Shown: positions 24,601 to 33,880 of the stretch, piece after piece
Position numbering within the stretch: the first letter of the stretch is position 1
How the letters are laid out: the number at the start of each line of letters is the position of its first letter
DNA from: Mixta sp031457955
GTDB lineage: Bacteria > Pseudomonadota > Gammaproteobacteria > Enterobacterales > Enterobacteriaceae
Direction: 5' to 3'
NCBI RefSeq assembly: GCF_031457955.1
Contig: NZ_JAVDXN010000001.1
Coordinates: 124,001-188,000 of the forward strand
DNA length: 64,000 nt
Made by a program: the position numbers and the translations under genes
Notes under the pieces: generated by a model
Database searches by the model: none
Told to the model about the DNA's origin: nothing
What the model saw: only the letters and a program-made list of their open reading frames with translations

Positions 24601-26193
24601 TTACTCAGTAGCAGGCGCCTGGTCACTCAACCAGACCTGGTTTTTACCCTGATGCTTCGCCTGATAGAGCGCGGCATCCGCTTTATCGATAAATGCTGTT
24701 GGCGCCGTGCCCGCCGTCACCCGCGGCTGCCAGTGCATACCCACGCTGATGGTAACCACTTTTTCCGCCACGCTGCTGGTTTCATGCGGCATTCTGAGCG
24801 CCGCGACCGCCTGCACCGCCTGCCGGGCGATAAGCTGTGCTTCCGGCTGCGTTTTATCCGCCAGTACCACCATAAACTCCTCGCCGCCGTAACGGGCAAT
24901 CAGATCCTCATGACGCAGCGGCAGCCGTTTTAAACATTCCGCGACATTACGCAGGCACTCGTCGCCCGCCAGATGACCATAGGTATCGTTATAGGGCTTA
25001 AACGAATCGACATCGATCAGCAGAATGGTTAACGGCGTACGCAGCTTAATCGCCCGTTCCATCGCCCTTGGCATAAACCAGTCCAGCTGACGCCGGTTAG
25101 CCAGCCCGGTTAGCCCATCCATCAGCGCCAACCCCTGAAGCGTACGATTCATATGGGTGAGCTGATCGTGTACCCGCGTCAGCTCCAGCTGATTACGCAG
25201 GTTAAGGCGGATATGGTGCAGCACGATAAAGCCCAGCAAAAACAGCAGCGCCAGCAGCACCAGATTGAGTAGCACAAAACCGATCGAATCGGCGAACCAC
25301 GCCTGCCGCACTTCCTGTAAGTCGTAGCCCGCGGTCACCACCAGCGGATAGCTTCGCAGACTGGCGTAGCCGAAAATACGCGGTCGCCCATCAACGGCGG
25401 CGCGATAGATGGCGGCGCCGCTGGCGGAGGTGGTCAACAGTTGGGTAAATAACGGGCTGAGCGAGATACTGCGGTTAATCAGTGATTCGCTGTAAGGCCG
25501 GATATAAACCAGTTTTGCGTCTGCCTTCATCAGCGCCATCAGATCGCGATCGCCCAGGTTGTAGTAATCATAAACCTGGCGGAAATAGTCGAGACGAATG
25601 GAGGCCATTACCACGCCAAGAAAGCTGCCGTCCGGGCGGCTCAGGCGTTGCGATACCGGAATCACCATATTGCCGCTAACGCGACTGCGGATGACGTCGC
25701 CGATATGCAACTGGTTATCTTCTGAGCGCTGATGGAAGCGGAAATATTCCCGATCGGCGACGCTGGTGGCGATTAAGGGCGCGCTGGATGAAGAGATGGC
25801 GGGATAGCCGGAAGCGTGATAAATCACCATGCTGTCCAGCGGCGAGAGGGCGGCCTTTCGCGCCATCAGCAGCTGATGCAGATTATCGGCCTGCTGCTCA
25901 ATACCGTTCTGGTTAATGCGGTCGCGCACATCCTGCAGCGTCAGGTCGATTTGCAAAAAAGTATCTTCTGCCTGACGTGAAAGCGACACCGACAGGTTGC
26001 GCGCATTTTCTTCGGTCAGATGCAGCGTTCGCTGCCAGCTGCTCCACAGGCTCCAGCCATTGATTGCAATCACCGCGCTGCTGATGACGCACAGAAACAC
26101 CAGCATCATCTGACGCAGCATCGGTTTTGCAGCGCGGCTCTCGCTCTCTGCTTTATTCAACGCCTGCGCCTGAGGCGCTTTTCCATTTTCCAT
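24601..26193 (-). CDS. Membrane-bound diguanylate cyclase (periplasmic sensor + GGDEF)
   Basis: 530 residues. A transmembrane helix near 30-50 is followed by a periplasmic PDC/Cache-like sensor (about 55-300), a second membrane helix near 305-330, and a C-terminal GGDEF domain from about 360. The active-site motif is intact (RYGGEEFMVVL, about 434-444). An RxxD product-inhibition site (RHED) lies five residues before it, so this should be a feedback-regulated cyclic-di-GMP synthase. The input signal is unknown. No good Shine-Dalgarno sequence precedes the ATG. It replaces the ybiU-fsaA block of E. coli between ybiT and moeB. Confidence 0.92.
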   Translation of the reverse strand: MENGKAPQAQALNKAESESRAAKPMLRQMMLVFLCVISSAVIAINGWSLWSSWQRTLHLTEENARNLSVSLSRQAEDTFLQIDLTLQDVRDRINQNGIEQQADNLHQLLMARKAALSPLDSMVIYHASGYPAISSSSAPLIATSVADREYFRFHQRSEDNQLHIGDVIRSRVSGNMVIPVSQRLSRPDGSFLGVVMASIRLDYFRQVYDYYNLGDRDLMALMKADAKLVYIRPYSESLINRSISLSPLFTQLLTTSASGAAIYRAAVDGRPRIFGYASLRSYPLVVTAGYDLQEVRQAWFADSIGFVLLNLVLLALLFLLGFIVLHHIRLNLRNQLELTRVHDQLTHMNRTLQGLALMDGLTGLANRRQLDWFMPRAMERAIKLRTPLTILLIDVDSFKPYNDTYGHLAGDECLRNVAECLKRLPLRHEDLIARYGGEEFMVVLADKTQPEAQLIARQAVQAVAALRMPHETSSVAEKVVTISVGMHWQPRVTAGTAPTAFIDKADAALYQAKHQGKNQVWLSDQAPATE

Positions 26194-26239
26194 GTTTCAA
26201 CTATAGCCAGGGAAAGGGAAGTTGCTGAATAATCAGCTG

Positions 26240-27004
26240 TTAAGCGCATGGGTGGCCGCATACTTCACAGCCGGGATCTTTTGCCACTTTCATTTCACGA
26301 AACTGCAGCGTCATCGCGTCATACATCAGCAGTTTACCGCTCACCGCTGCGCCGTAGTGCGTCAGCAGGCGAATCGCTTCCATCGCCTGTAGCGTACCGA
26401 TCACCCCAACCAGCGGTGCCATCACGCCCGCCTCGACGCAGCTTAGCGTCTCGCTGCCAAACAGGCGGCTGATACAGCGATAGCAGGGCATCTGTTCATC
26501 CTGCCAGCTGAAGACACTGATTTGACCTTCCATGCGAATGGCCGCTCCCGAGACCAGCGGAATACGCCGCTGATAACAGAGGCGGTTCAGCTGTTCGCGC
26601 GTGGCGACATTATCGCTACAGTCCAGCACCACCTGATGCTCGGCGATCAGCGCATCCAGCGCGGCGTCATCCAGTTGCGCGTTAACGGCGCGCAGCTGGA
26701 TCAGCGGATTAATCTGCGCCAGCCGCCGCCGGGCCGATTCTACCTTCGGCTCACCAATTTCCGCATCGCTGTGCAGCACCTGACGCTGTAAGTTAGAGAG
26801 GGAAACGGTATCGAAATCCAGCAGCGTGAGCGTGCCGACGCCAGCCGAAGCCAGATAAGGGCTGGCGGCGCAGCCCAGCCCGCCGAGCCCCACCACCAGC
26901 GCGCTGGCGGCCTTCAGCTGCTCCTGACCATCAAAGTCGAAGCCGCGCAGCACAATTTGTCGGTTATAACGCAGGGTTTCGTTGTCGGTCAGCTCTGGCA
27001 GCAT
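26240..27004 (-). CDS. moeB: Molybdopterin-synthase adenylyltransferase MoeB
   Basis: A 254-residue E1-like enzyme that adenylates the C-terminal glycine of MoaD with ATP during molybdenum cofactor synthesis. The nucleotide-binding segment VVGLGGLGCAASPYLASAGVG and LLDFDTVSLSNLQRQVLH are present, with the two CxxC pairs of the structural zinc (CYRC and CEVC). It starts one base after the moeA stop (TAA-G-ATG), so the two form a tightly coupled operon. Confidence 0.96.
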   Translation of the reverse strand: MLPELTDNETLRYNRQIVLRGFDFDGQEQLKAASALVVGLGGLGCAASPYLASAGVGTLTLLDFDTVSLSNLQRQVLHSDAEIGEPKVESARRRLAQINPLIQLRAVNAQLDDAALDALIAEHQVVLDCSDNVATREQLNRLCYQRRIPLVSGAAIRMEGQISVFSWQDEQMPCYRCISRLFGSETLSCVEAGVMAPLVGVIGTLQAMEAIRLLTHYGAAVSGKLLMYDAMTLQFREMKVAKDPGCEVCGHPCA

Positions 27005-27005
27005 C

Positions 27006-28241
27006 TTAGCCTCCCAGCAAAGTATTGAACGGCTCGATCTCTACCCATTCGCCCGGCTCCACGTGGCCGCGTTCGCGCTCCAGCACGATAAAGCAGTTGG
27101 CCTGGCTGAACGAGCTAAACACATGCGAACCCTGGTGACCGGTGCTGACCACCTGTAGCTCGCCATCGGCGCCACGGCTGACCACGCCGCGCTGAAAATC
27201 AAGGCGCCCTGGCGTCTTCTTCAGGCGCGTCGCGGCGCGTGCGCGTTGGCGCGGCGGCAGGGCGGCATGCTGCTGACCGCTCAGCTTCGCCAGCAGCGGC
27301 TGCACCAGTTGATAAAAGGTCACAGCGGCGGAAACCGGATTGCCCGGCAGGCCGCAGAACCAGCTGTTGCTCAGGCGACCAAAGGCAAACGGTTTGCCCG
27401 GCTTGATCGCCAGTTTCCAGAAGGTGATGGCACCCAGCTCGTCCAGCATCGCTTTGGTGTAATCCGCTTCACCCACCGAGACACCGCCGCTGCTGATCAC
27501 CACATCCGCCTCACGGTCGGCCTGCACAAAGGCAGCCCGCAGCGCCTGCGGGTCATCACGGATGATGCCGAGATCGATCACCTCGCAGCCCAGCTGGTCC
27601 AGCATCAGGCGTACGGTAAAGCGGTTGGTATCATAAATCTGGCCCGCCGCCAGCGGCTGACCGACCGGCTGTAGCTCATCGCCGGTAGAGAAAACGGCAA
27701 CCCGCAGCCGACGTACCACCTCGACATCGCCAATGCCCAGCGAGGCGATCAGCGGCAGCTCTGCCGCACCGAGGCGCACGCCTGCCGCCAGTACGTTGTC
27801 GCCCTGACGGATATCTTCTCCGGCGCGGCGAATGTTTTGTCCGGCTTTTATTTCAGCAGTAAAGCGAATGCCACTGTTTTCCTCGACACTTTGCTCCTGC
27901 ATGACTACCGCTTCCGCGCCTTCCGGCACCGGCGCGCCGGTCATAATGCGGATACAGCTGCCCGCAGGCCATTCGCCGCTAAAGGGCGCACCGGCAAAGG
28001 CTTTGCCCGCGACGGGCAGCGCCTCGCCGTGCGCGATATCGGCCATGCGCACCGCATAACCATCCATCGCCGAATTATCAAACGGCGGCACGTCAAGCGG
28101 CGAGATCACCGGCGCGGCGGTAATCCGTCCGGCAGCCGCGTAGATTGACAGGGTTTCGCGCTCGCTCAGCGCAGAGAGTTGATCCAGCATTTTTTGCCGG
28201 GCTTCTTCAAGGGAGATGAGTCCCGCAGTAAAACTTTCCAT
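27006..28241 (-). CDS. moeA: Molybdopterin molybdenumtransferase MoeA
   Basis: A 411-residue protein that inserts molybdenum into adenylated molybdopterin. The four-domain MoeA layout is evident: PPFDNSAMDGYAVR near 50-65, RIMTGAPVPEGAEAVVMQEQ near 98-117, the MoaB-like domain with FSTGDEL and SSGGVSVGEADYTK, and the C-terminal barrel from about 325. It is the first gene of moeAB, diverging from iaaA across about 247 bases, the same arrangement as in E. coli. Confidence 0.96.
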   Translation of the reverse strand: MESFTAGLISLEEARQKMLDQLSALSERETLSIYAAAGRITAAPVISPLDVPPFDNSAMDGYAVRMADIAHGEALPVAGKAFAGAPFSGEWPAGSCIRIMTGAPVPEGAEAVVMQEQSVEENSGIRFTAEIKAGQNIRRAGEDIRQGDNVLAAGVRLGAAELPLIASLGIGDVEVVRRLRVAVFSTGDELQPVGQPLAAGQIYDTNRFTVRLMLDQLGCEVIDLGIIRDDPQALRAAFVQADREADVVISSGGVSVGEADYTKAMLDELGAITFWKLAIKPGKPFAFGRLSNSWFCGLPGNPVSAAVTFYQLVQPLLAKLSGQQHAALPPRQRARAATRLKKTPGRLDFQRGVVSRGADGELQVVSTGHQGSHVFSSFSQANCFIVLERERGHVEPGEWVEIEPFNTLLGG

Positions 28242-28488
28242 TTGGCCTCCGGCCAGCTACCACAGATGACGCCTATTATGGCGCGAAATCAGGTAACGAT
28301 CATCCTACGCGCGCACCTGCGGTTAAGGCGACGTTTTTGGTTATGAGATATAACGCTTTGTTATTAAGCCTTAACGGGCTTTACGCTTTACATCGTCTCT
28401 GCCGCTACCTATAGTCAAAAATCGCCATAAAATCATAACATCACATCTATTCAGCCGTTTCCGGCGGATTCAGAGCACAGGGTAAATC

Positions 28489-29448
28489 ATGATGGGCAGA
28501 GCAGCCATTGCCATTCACGGCGGCGCAGGCGCGATTGCACGTTCGGCGCTGAGCACGGAACAGCAGCAACATTACCTGCAGGCGCTACGCGACATTGTTG
28601 CCTGCGGACAGGCGATACTTGCCGCGGGCGGCAGCGCGTTAGATGCGGTTACCGAAGCGGTGCGCCTGCTGGAAGAGTGCCCGCTGTTCAACGCCGGGAA
28701 GGGCAGCGTTTTTACCCAACAGGGCACGCACGAGCTGGATGCCTGCATCATGGATGGACGCAGCCAGGATGCCGGTGCGGTGGCGGGCGTGGCGCATATT
28801 CGCAACCCGATTCTGGCGGCGCGCGCGGTGATGGAGCATAGCCCGCACGTGCTGCTGTGCGGCAGCGGCGCGGAGCAGTTTGCTGAAGAGCAGGGCCTGA
28901 CGCCGGTGGCGGCGGATTTCTTCTCCACGGATGCGCGCTGGCAACAGCTGGCGCGCGCGCGGGCCAGCCAGCAGACACTGCTGGACCATGATGGCGCGGC
29001 GCAGGAAGGCGCTCCGCTGGATGCCGACCGCAAGCTGGGTACGGTTGGCGCGGTGGCCTGCGACCTTGCGGGCAATCTCGCTGCCGCCACCTCCACCGGC
29101 GGCATGACCAATAAACGGGTCGGACGCATTGGCGATTCGCCGTTACCGGGCGCGGGCTGCTTCAGCAACCGGCGCGTGGCAGTCTCCTGCACCGGCACCG
29201 GTGAAATTTTTATGCGTACGCTGGCGGCCGGTGACGTTGCCGCGCTGATGGCGTATGGCGGGCTTAGCCTGCAACAGGCCAGCGATCGCGTTATTTTCGA
29301 GAAGATCCCGGCGCTGGGCGGCAGCGGCGGCCTGATCGCTATCGATGCCGAAGGCAACATCGTGCTGCCGTTCAATACCGAAGGCATGTATCGCGGCTAC
29401 GGTTATCTGGATGAACCGCCGGTAGCAGAGATCTACCGGCAAGCTTAA
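28489..29448 (+). CDS. iaaA: Isoaspartyl peptidase / L-asparaginase (Ntn hydrolase)
   Basis: A 319-residue N-terminal-nucleophile hydrolase that self-cleaves before the catalytic threonine (GTVGAVA, Thr about 185) to give alpha and beta subunits and removes isoaspartyl residues from peptides. IAIHGGAGAI, LFNAGKGSVFT, ATSTGGMTNK and SCTGTGE are family motifs. ATGs at 28489 and 28492 are both possible. Ten bases separate it from gsiA, making it the first gene of the iaaA-gsiABCD operon that supplies peptides for degradation. Confidence 0.95.
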   Translation: MMGRAAIAIHGGAGAIARSALSTEQQQHYLQALRDIVACGQAILAAGGSALDAVTEAVRLLEECPLFNAGKGSVFTQQGTHELDACIMDGRSQDAGAVAGVAHIRNPILAARAVMEHSPHVLLCGSGAEQFAEEQGLTPVAADFFSTDARWQQLARARASQQTLLDHDGAAQEGAPLDADRKLGTVGAVACDLAGNLAAATSTGGMTNKRVGRIGDSPLPGAGCFSNRRVAVSCTGTGEIFMRTLAAGDVAALMAYGGLSLQQASDRVIFEKIPALGGSGGLIAIDAEGNIVLPFNTEGMYRGYGYLDEPPVAEIYRQA

Positions 29449-29457
29449 GGAGCCAGC

Positions 29458-31314
29458 ATGCAACAGCCTTCTTCTCCGCCCATCGACGACGCGTGCGTGC
29501 TGGCGGTACGTAACCTCAGCGTGAGTTTTCACCAGCAGGATCAGGTGACCCAGGCGGTACGTCAGCTATCGCTGGAGGTGCGGCGCGGTGAAACCCTGGC
29601 GCTGGTGGGCGAATCGGGTTCAGGCAAATCGGTGACCTCGCTGGCGCTGATGCGCCTGATTGAGCAGAGCGGCGGCCAGCTGGATAGCGGCGAGCTATGG
29701 CTGCGGCGGCGCGATAATTCGCTGGTGGATCTGGCGCAGCTGCGTCAGTCACAGATGCGTACCATTCGCGGCGCAGATATGGCGATGATTTTTCAGGAGC
29801 CGATGACCTCGCTGAATCCGGTGTTTCCGGTGGGCGAGCAGATCGCTGAATCGGTGCGGCTGCATCAGGGCAAAAGCCATCAGCAGGCGCTGGCGGAGGC
29901 GCGGCGCATGCTCGATCTGGTGCGTATTCCCGAAGCGCAAAACGTAATGACGCGCTATCCCCATCAGCTCTCCGGCGGTATGCGGCAGCGCGTGATGATC
30001 GCCATGGCGCTCTCCTGCCGCCCGGCGCTGCTGATTGCCGACGAACCCACCACCGCGCTGGATGTCACTATTCAGGCGCAGATTTTGCAGCTGATCCGCG
30101 TGCTGCAGAAAGAGATGGCGATGGGGGTGATTTTTATTACCCACGATATGGGCGTAGTGGCGGAGATGGCCGATCGGGTGCAGGTGATGTACCACGGCGA
30201 AGTGGTGGAGAACAAGGATACCGCCACGCTGTTCAGCGCGCCGCAGCAGCCTTACACCCGCGCGCTGCTGGCGGCGGTGCCGCGCCTGGGCGCGATGCAC
30301 GGCCAGCCTGCGCCGCGTAAGTTCCCGCTGCCGGGCGAGCAGGAGAGCAGCGAAACGCTAACGGATACGGTAAAACGCCAGCAGGCGCCGATTCTGGAAG
30401 TACGTGATTTAGTGACGCGCTTTGATATTCGCGCCGGTCTGCTGAACCGCGTGAAGTGGCGGGTACACGCGGTAGAGAAGGTGAGCTTCGATCTGCATGC
30501 CGGTGAAACGCTGGCGCTGGTCGGCGAGTCGGGCTGCGGCAAATCCACCACTGGCCGCTCGCTGCTGCGGCTGGTAGAGAGCCAGGGCGGCAGCATTACC
30601 TTTAACGGCCAGCGTATCGATCGGCTGAAGGCGCATCAGCTGGCGCACCTGCGGCGGGATATTCAGTTTATCTTTCAGGATCCTTACGCTTCGCTCGATC
30701 CGCGCCTGACGATTGGTTTTTCCATTATGGAGCCACTGCTGATCCACAAGGTGATGCCGCGCGCCGAAGCGGAAAAGCGCGTCGCCTGGCTGCTGGAGAA
30801 AGTGGGGCTGCTGCCGGAGCATGCCCAGCGCTATCCGCATGAGTTTTCCGGCGGCCAGCGTCAGCGCATCTGTATCGCCCGCGCGCTGGCGCTGAACCCG
30901 AAAGTGGTGATTGCCGATGAGTCGGTTTCCGCGCTGGATGTGTCGATTCAGGCGCAAATTATCAATTTGATGCTCGATTTGCAGCGCGAATTCGGCATCG
31001 CTTTCCTGTTTATCTCGCACGATATGGCGGTGGTAGAGCGCATCAGCCATCGCGTGGCGGTGATGTACCTGGGGCAGATTGTGGAGATCGGTCCGCGCCA
31101 GGCGGTATTTGAAAACCCCCAGCATCCCTATACGCGCAAGCTGATGTCAGCGGTGCCGGTTGCCGATCCGGGCCACCGCCGCCGCGAGCGGGCGCTGCTG
31201 GTAGATGAATTACCCAGCCCGCTGCGCACGCCCGGCGATGAGCCCGCCGTTGCGCCGTTGGTTCAGGTTGGCACCGATCACTACGTGGCCCGGCATACCA
31301 TCAGCGGTGCCTGA
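29458..31314 (+). CDS. gsiA: Glutathione/peptide ABC transporter ATP-binding protein GsiA
   Basis: A 618-residue double ATPase of the peptide/opine (Dpp/Opp) type, with two complete ABC domains in one chain. The first has Walker A GESGSGKS near 50, LSGGMRQR and DEPTTALD; the second has GESGCGKST near 355, FSGGQRQR and DESVSALD. Oligopeptide C-terminal extensions follow each (HPYTRKLMSAVPV). It energises GsiCD for import of glutathione and related peptides. Confidence 0.95.
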   Translation: MQQPSSPPIDDACVLAVRNLSVSFHQQDQVTQAVRQLSLEVRRGETLALVGESGSGKSVTSLALMRLIEQSGGQLDSGELWLRRRDNSLVDLAQLRQSQMRTIRGADMAMIFQEPMTSLNPVFPVGEQIAESVRLHQGKSHQQALAEARRMLDLVRIPEAQNVMTRYPHQLSGGMRQRVMIAMALSCRPALLIADEPTTALDVTIQAQILQLIRVLQKEMAMGVIFITHDMGVVAEMADRVQVMYHGEVVENKDTATLFSAPQQPYTRALLAAVPRLGAMHGQPAPRKFPLPGEQESSETLTDTVKRQQAPILEVRDLVTRFDIRAGLLNRVKWRVHAVEKVSFDLHAGETLALVGESGCGKSTTGRSLLRLVESQGGSITFNGQRIDRLKAHQLAHLRRDIQFIFQDPYASLDPRLTIGFSIMEPLLIHKVMPRAEAEKRVAWLLEKVGLLPEHAQRYPHEFSGGQRQRICIARALALNPKVVIADESVSALDVSIQAQIINLMLDLQREFGIAFLFISHDMAVVERISHRVAVMYLGQIVEIGPRQAVFENPQHPYTRKLMSAVPVADPGHRRRERALLVDELPSPLRTPGDEPAVAPLVQVGTDHYVARHTISGA

Positions 31315-31361
31315 CGGTCCGGCTTTTGCATAACCCGTAAGGGACTAAGGAGAACAGCAAT

Positions 31362-32900
31362 ATGACTACCCTCACCACCCGCAGATGGCTGATCGCCGCC
31401 GGTCTGCTCAGCAGTTTCGCCGCTGCGCCCGGCTGGGCAGCAAAGGATGCGGTTATCGCCGTGGGCTCTAACTTCACCACGCTCGATCCCTACGATGCCA
31501 ACGACACGCTGTCGCAGGCGGTCGCGAAATCTTTCTATCAGGGGCTGTTTGGCTTTGATAAGGATATGAAGCTGGTCAACGTGCTGGCGGAAAGTTATCA
31601 CGCCAGTCCCGACGGCCTGACCTGGACCATCAAACTGCGCTCCGGCGTGAAATTTCAGGACGGCACCGATTTTAACGCTGATGCGGTGAAGGTGAACCTC
31701 GATCGCGCCAGCGATGAAAATAATCACCTGAAGCGCTATAACCTGTTTAAACATATCGCCACCACGGAAGTTGTCGATCCTACCACGGTGAAAATCACCC
31801 TGAAGCAGCCGTTCTCCGCCTTTATTAATATTCTGGCGCATCCGGCGGCGGCGATGATTTCGCCTACCGCGCTGAAAAAGTATGGTAAAGAGATCGGTTT
31901 CCATCCGGTCGGCACCGGGCCTTATCAGTTTGTTACCTGGAACCAGACCGATTTTGTCAAAGTGAAAAAGTGGGAAGGCTACTGGAAACAGGGCTATCCG
32001 AAACTGGACAGCATTACCTGGCGTCCGATTGTGGATAACAATACCCGCGCGGCGATGCTGCAAACCGGCGAAGCCAACTTTGCCTTCCCGATCCCTTATG
32101 AGCAGGCAAAACGGCTGGAGAAAAACAGCAAGCTCGATCTGGTCAGCACGCCGTCGATTATGCAGCGCTATATCAGCTTCAACGTTACGCAGAAGCCGTT
32201 CGATAACCCGAAAGTGCGCGAGGCGATCAACTACGCCATCAACCGCCAGGCGTTGAGCAAAGTGGCTTTTGCCGGTTACGCCACCCCCGCCACCGGTATC
32301 GTGCCGCCTTCTATTGAGTATGCGCAGAGCTATCCGGCGATCGAATATAATCCGGCAAAAGCGCGCCAGCTGCTGAAAGAGGCCGGTTTCCCTGACGGCT
32401 TCAGCACGACGCTCTGGTCTTCTCATAACCACAGCACCGCGCAGAAAGTGTTGCAGTTTACCCAGCAGCAGCTGGCACAGGTGGGCATCAAAGTGAAGGT
32501 CACGGCGATGGATGCCGGTCAGCGTGCGGCGGAAGTGGAAGGTAAAGGGCAAAAAGAGAGCGGCGTACGCATGTTCTATACCGGCTGGTCCGCCTCGACC
32601 GGCGAAGCGGACTGGGCGCTGACGCCGCTGTTCGCCACCGCCTCTTGGCCGCCAGCCATCTTTAACACCGCGTTTTACAGCAATGAGCAGGTGGATAAAG
32701 ATCTGAACGATGCGCTGAAAACCACCGATGCGGCGAAAAAAGCGCAGCTGTATAAGGATGCGCAGGATCGGATCTGGAACGATCGCCCCTGGGCGCCGCT
32801 GGTGGTCGAGAAACTGGTATCGGCGCACAGCAAATCGCTGAGCGGTTTTTACATGATGCCCGATACCTCGTTTAATTTTGATGAAGCCGATCTGAAGTAA
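31362..32900 (+). CDS. gsiB: Glutathione-binding periplasmic protein GsiB
   Basis: A 512-residue family 5 solute-binding protein. A signal peptide (about 1-27, ending GWA) is followed by AKDAVIAVGSNFTTLDPYDANDTLSQAVAKSFY, the start of the peptide-binding fold. The length equals E. coli GsiB (512). The ATG has AAGGAG upstream. A hairpin at 32910-32930 separates it from gsiC, probably favouring excess binding protein over permeases. Confidence 0.95.
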   Translation: MTTLTTRRWLIAAGLLSSFAAAPGWAAKDAVIAVGSNFTTLDPYDANDTLSQAVAKSFYQGLFGFDKDMKLVNVLAESYHASPDGLTWTIKLRSGVKFQDGTDFNADAVKVNLDRASDENNHLKRYNLFKHIATTEVVDPTTVKITLKQPFSAFINILAHPAAAMISPTALKKYGKEIGFHPVGTGPYQFVTWNQTDFVKVKKWEGYWKQGYPKLDSITWRPIVDNNTRAAMLQTGEANFAFPIPYEQAKRLEKNSKLDLVSTPSIMQRYISFNVTQKPFDNPKVREAINYAINRQALSKVAFAGYATPATGIVPPSIEYAQSYPAIEYNPAKARQLLKEAGFPDGFSTTLWSSHNHSTAQKVLQFTQQQLAQVGIKVKVTAMDAGQRAAEVEGKGQKESGVRMFYTGWSASTGEADWALTPLFATASWPPAIFNTAFYSNEQVDKDLNDALKTTDAAKKAQLYKDAQDRIWNDRPWAPLVVEKLVSAHSKSLSGFYMMPDTSFNFDEADLK

Positions 32901-32909
32901 TGTCCGCGT

Positions 32910-32930
32910 CGCCAGCCGCTGAGGCTGGCG
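32910..32930 (+). promoter_or_regulatory. Intercistronic hairpin between gsiB and gsiC
   Basis: CGCCAGCC/GGCTGGCG, a perfect eight-base stem with a five-base loop, starts ten bases after the gsiB stop. It lacks a U tract. Its placement after a binding-protein gene parallels those after glnH and potF. Confidence 0.6.
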
Positions 32931-32950
32931 TCTGCGGCGCAGGGAAACGC

Positions 32951-33871
32951 ATGCTGAACTATTTCCTAAAACGTCTGCTGGGGTTAATTCCCACGCTGCT
33001 GATTGTGGCGGTGCTGGTGTTTCTGTTTGTCCATTTACTGCCGGGCGATCCGGCGCGGCTGGTGGCCGGGCCGGAAGCGGATGCCAGCGTTGTGGCGCTG
33101 GTGCGCGAGGACTTAGGACTCGATAAGCCGCTGCCGCAGCAGTTTTTGCATTTTATCACCAACGCCCTGCGCGGCGATTTTGGCACCTCAATGGTCTCGA
33201 AACGGCCGGTTGCGCAGGAGATCGCCTCGCGCTTTCTGCCTACGCTGTGGCTGACGCTCTCCAGCATGGTCTGGTCGGTGATTTTTGGTATGGCGATCGG
33301 CATCGTTTCCGCCGTGTGGCGTAACCGCTGGCCGGATCGCATTGGCATGACGCTGGCGGTATCGGGTATCTCTTTTCCCGCCTTTGCGCTCGGTATGCTG
33401 CTGATGCAGGTTTTTTCCGTGGAGCTGGGCTGGCTGCCCACCGTGGGTGCCGCGAGCTGGCAGCACTATATTTTGCCGTCGATCACGCTGGGCGCGGCGG
33501 TGGCGGCGATTATGGCGCGCTTTACCCGCGCCTCGTTTATTGAGGTGATGCAGGAAGATTATATGCGCACCGCACGCGCCAAAGGGGTGCGCGAATCGTT
33601 GGTGGTCATCAAGCACGGTTTGCGCAACGCCATGATCCCGGTGGTGACCATGATGGGCCTGCAGTTTGGCTTTCTGCTGGGCGGCTCGATTGTGGTGGAA
33701 GTGGTGTTTAACTGGCCAGGCCTGGGACGCCTGCTGGTGGATTCGGTGGAGATGCGCGACTACCCGGTGATACAGGCGGAAGTGCTGCTGTTTTCGCTGG
33801 AGTTTATCCTGATCAATCTGGTTGTGGATATGTTGTATGCCGCCATTAACCCGGCGATACGTTACAAATAA
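32951..33871 (+). CDS. gsiC: Glutathione/peptide ABC transporter permease GsiC
   Basis: A 306-residue DppB-type permease with six membrane segments. The short N-terminal cytoplasmic start MLNYFLKRLLGLIPTLL, the large periplasmic loop, and the EAA motif in YMRTARAKGVRESLVVIKHGLRNA are typical. The ATG at 32951 gives exactly the E. coli length; the frame is open upstream to 32900 but that stretch contains the intercistronic hairpin. It pairs with GsiD. Confidence 0.95.
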   Translation: MLNYFLKRLLGLIPTLLIVAVLVFLFVHLLPGDPARLVAGPEADASVVALVREDLGLDKPLPQQFLHFITNALRGDFGTSMVSKRPVAQEIASRFLPTLWLTLSSMVWSVIFGMAIGIVSAVWRNRWPDRIGMTLAVSGISFPAFALGMLLMQVFSVELGWLPTVGAASWQHYILPSITLGAAVAAIMARFTRASFIEVMQEDYMRTARAKGVRESLVVIKHGLRNAMIPVVTMMGLQFGFLLGGSIVVEVVFNWPGLGRLLVDSVEMRDYPVIQAEVLLFSLEFILINLVVDMLYAAINPAIRYK

Positions 33872-33880
33872 GGAGCGGCA

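Noticed and set aside
31281..32828. A 515-codon open frame antisense to gsiB
   Set aside because: It lies wholly opposite a well-supported binding-protein gene, is rich in Arg/His and matches the codon bias of a shadow frame. No ribosome-binding site or known domain.
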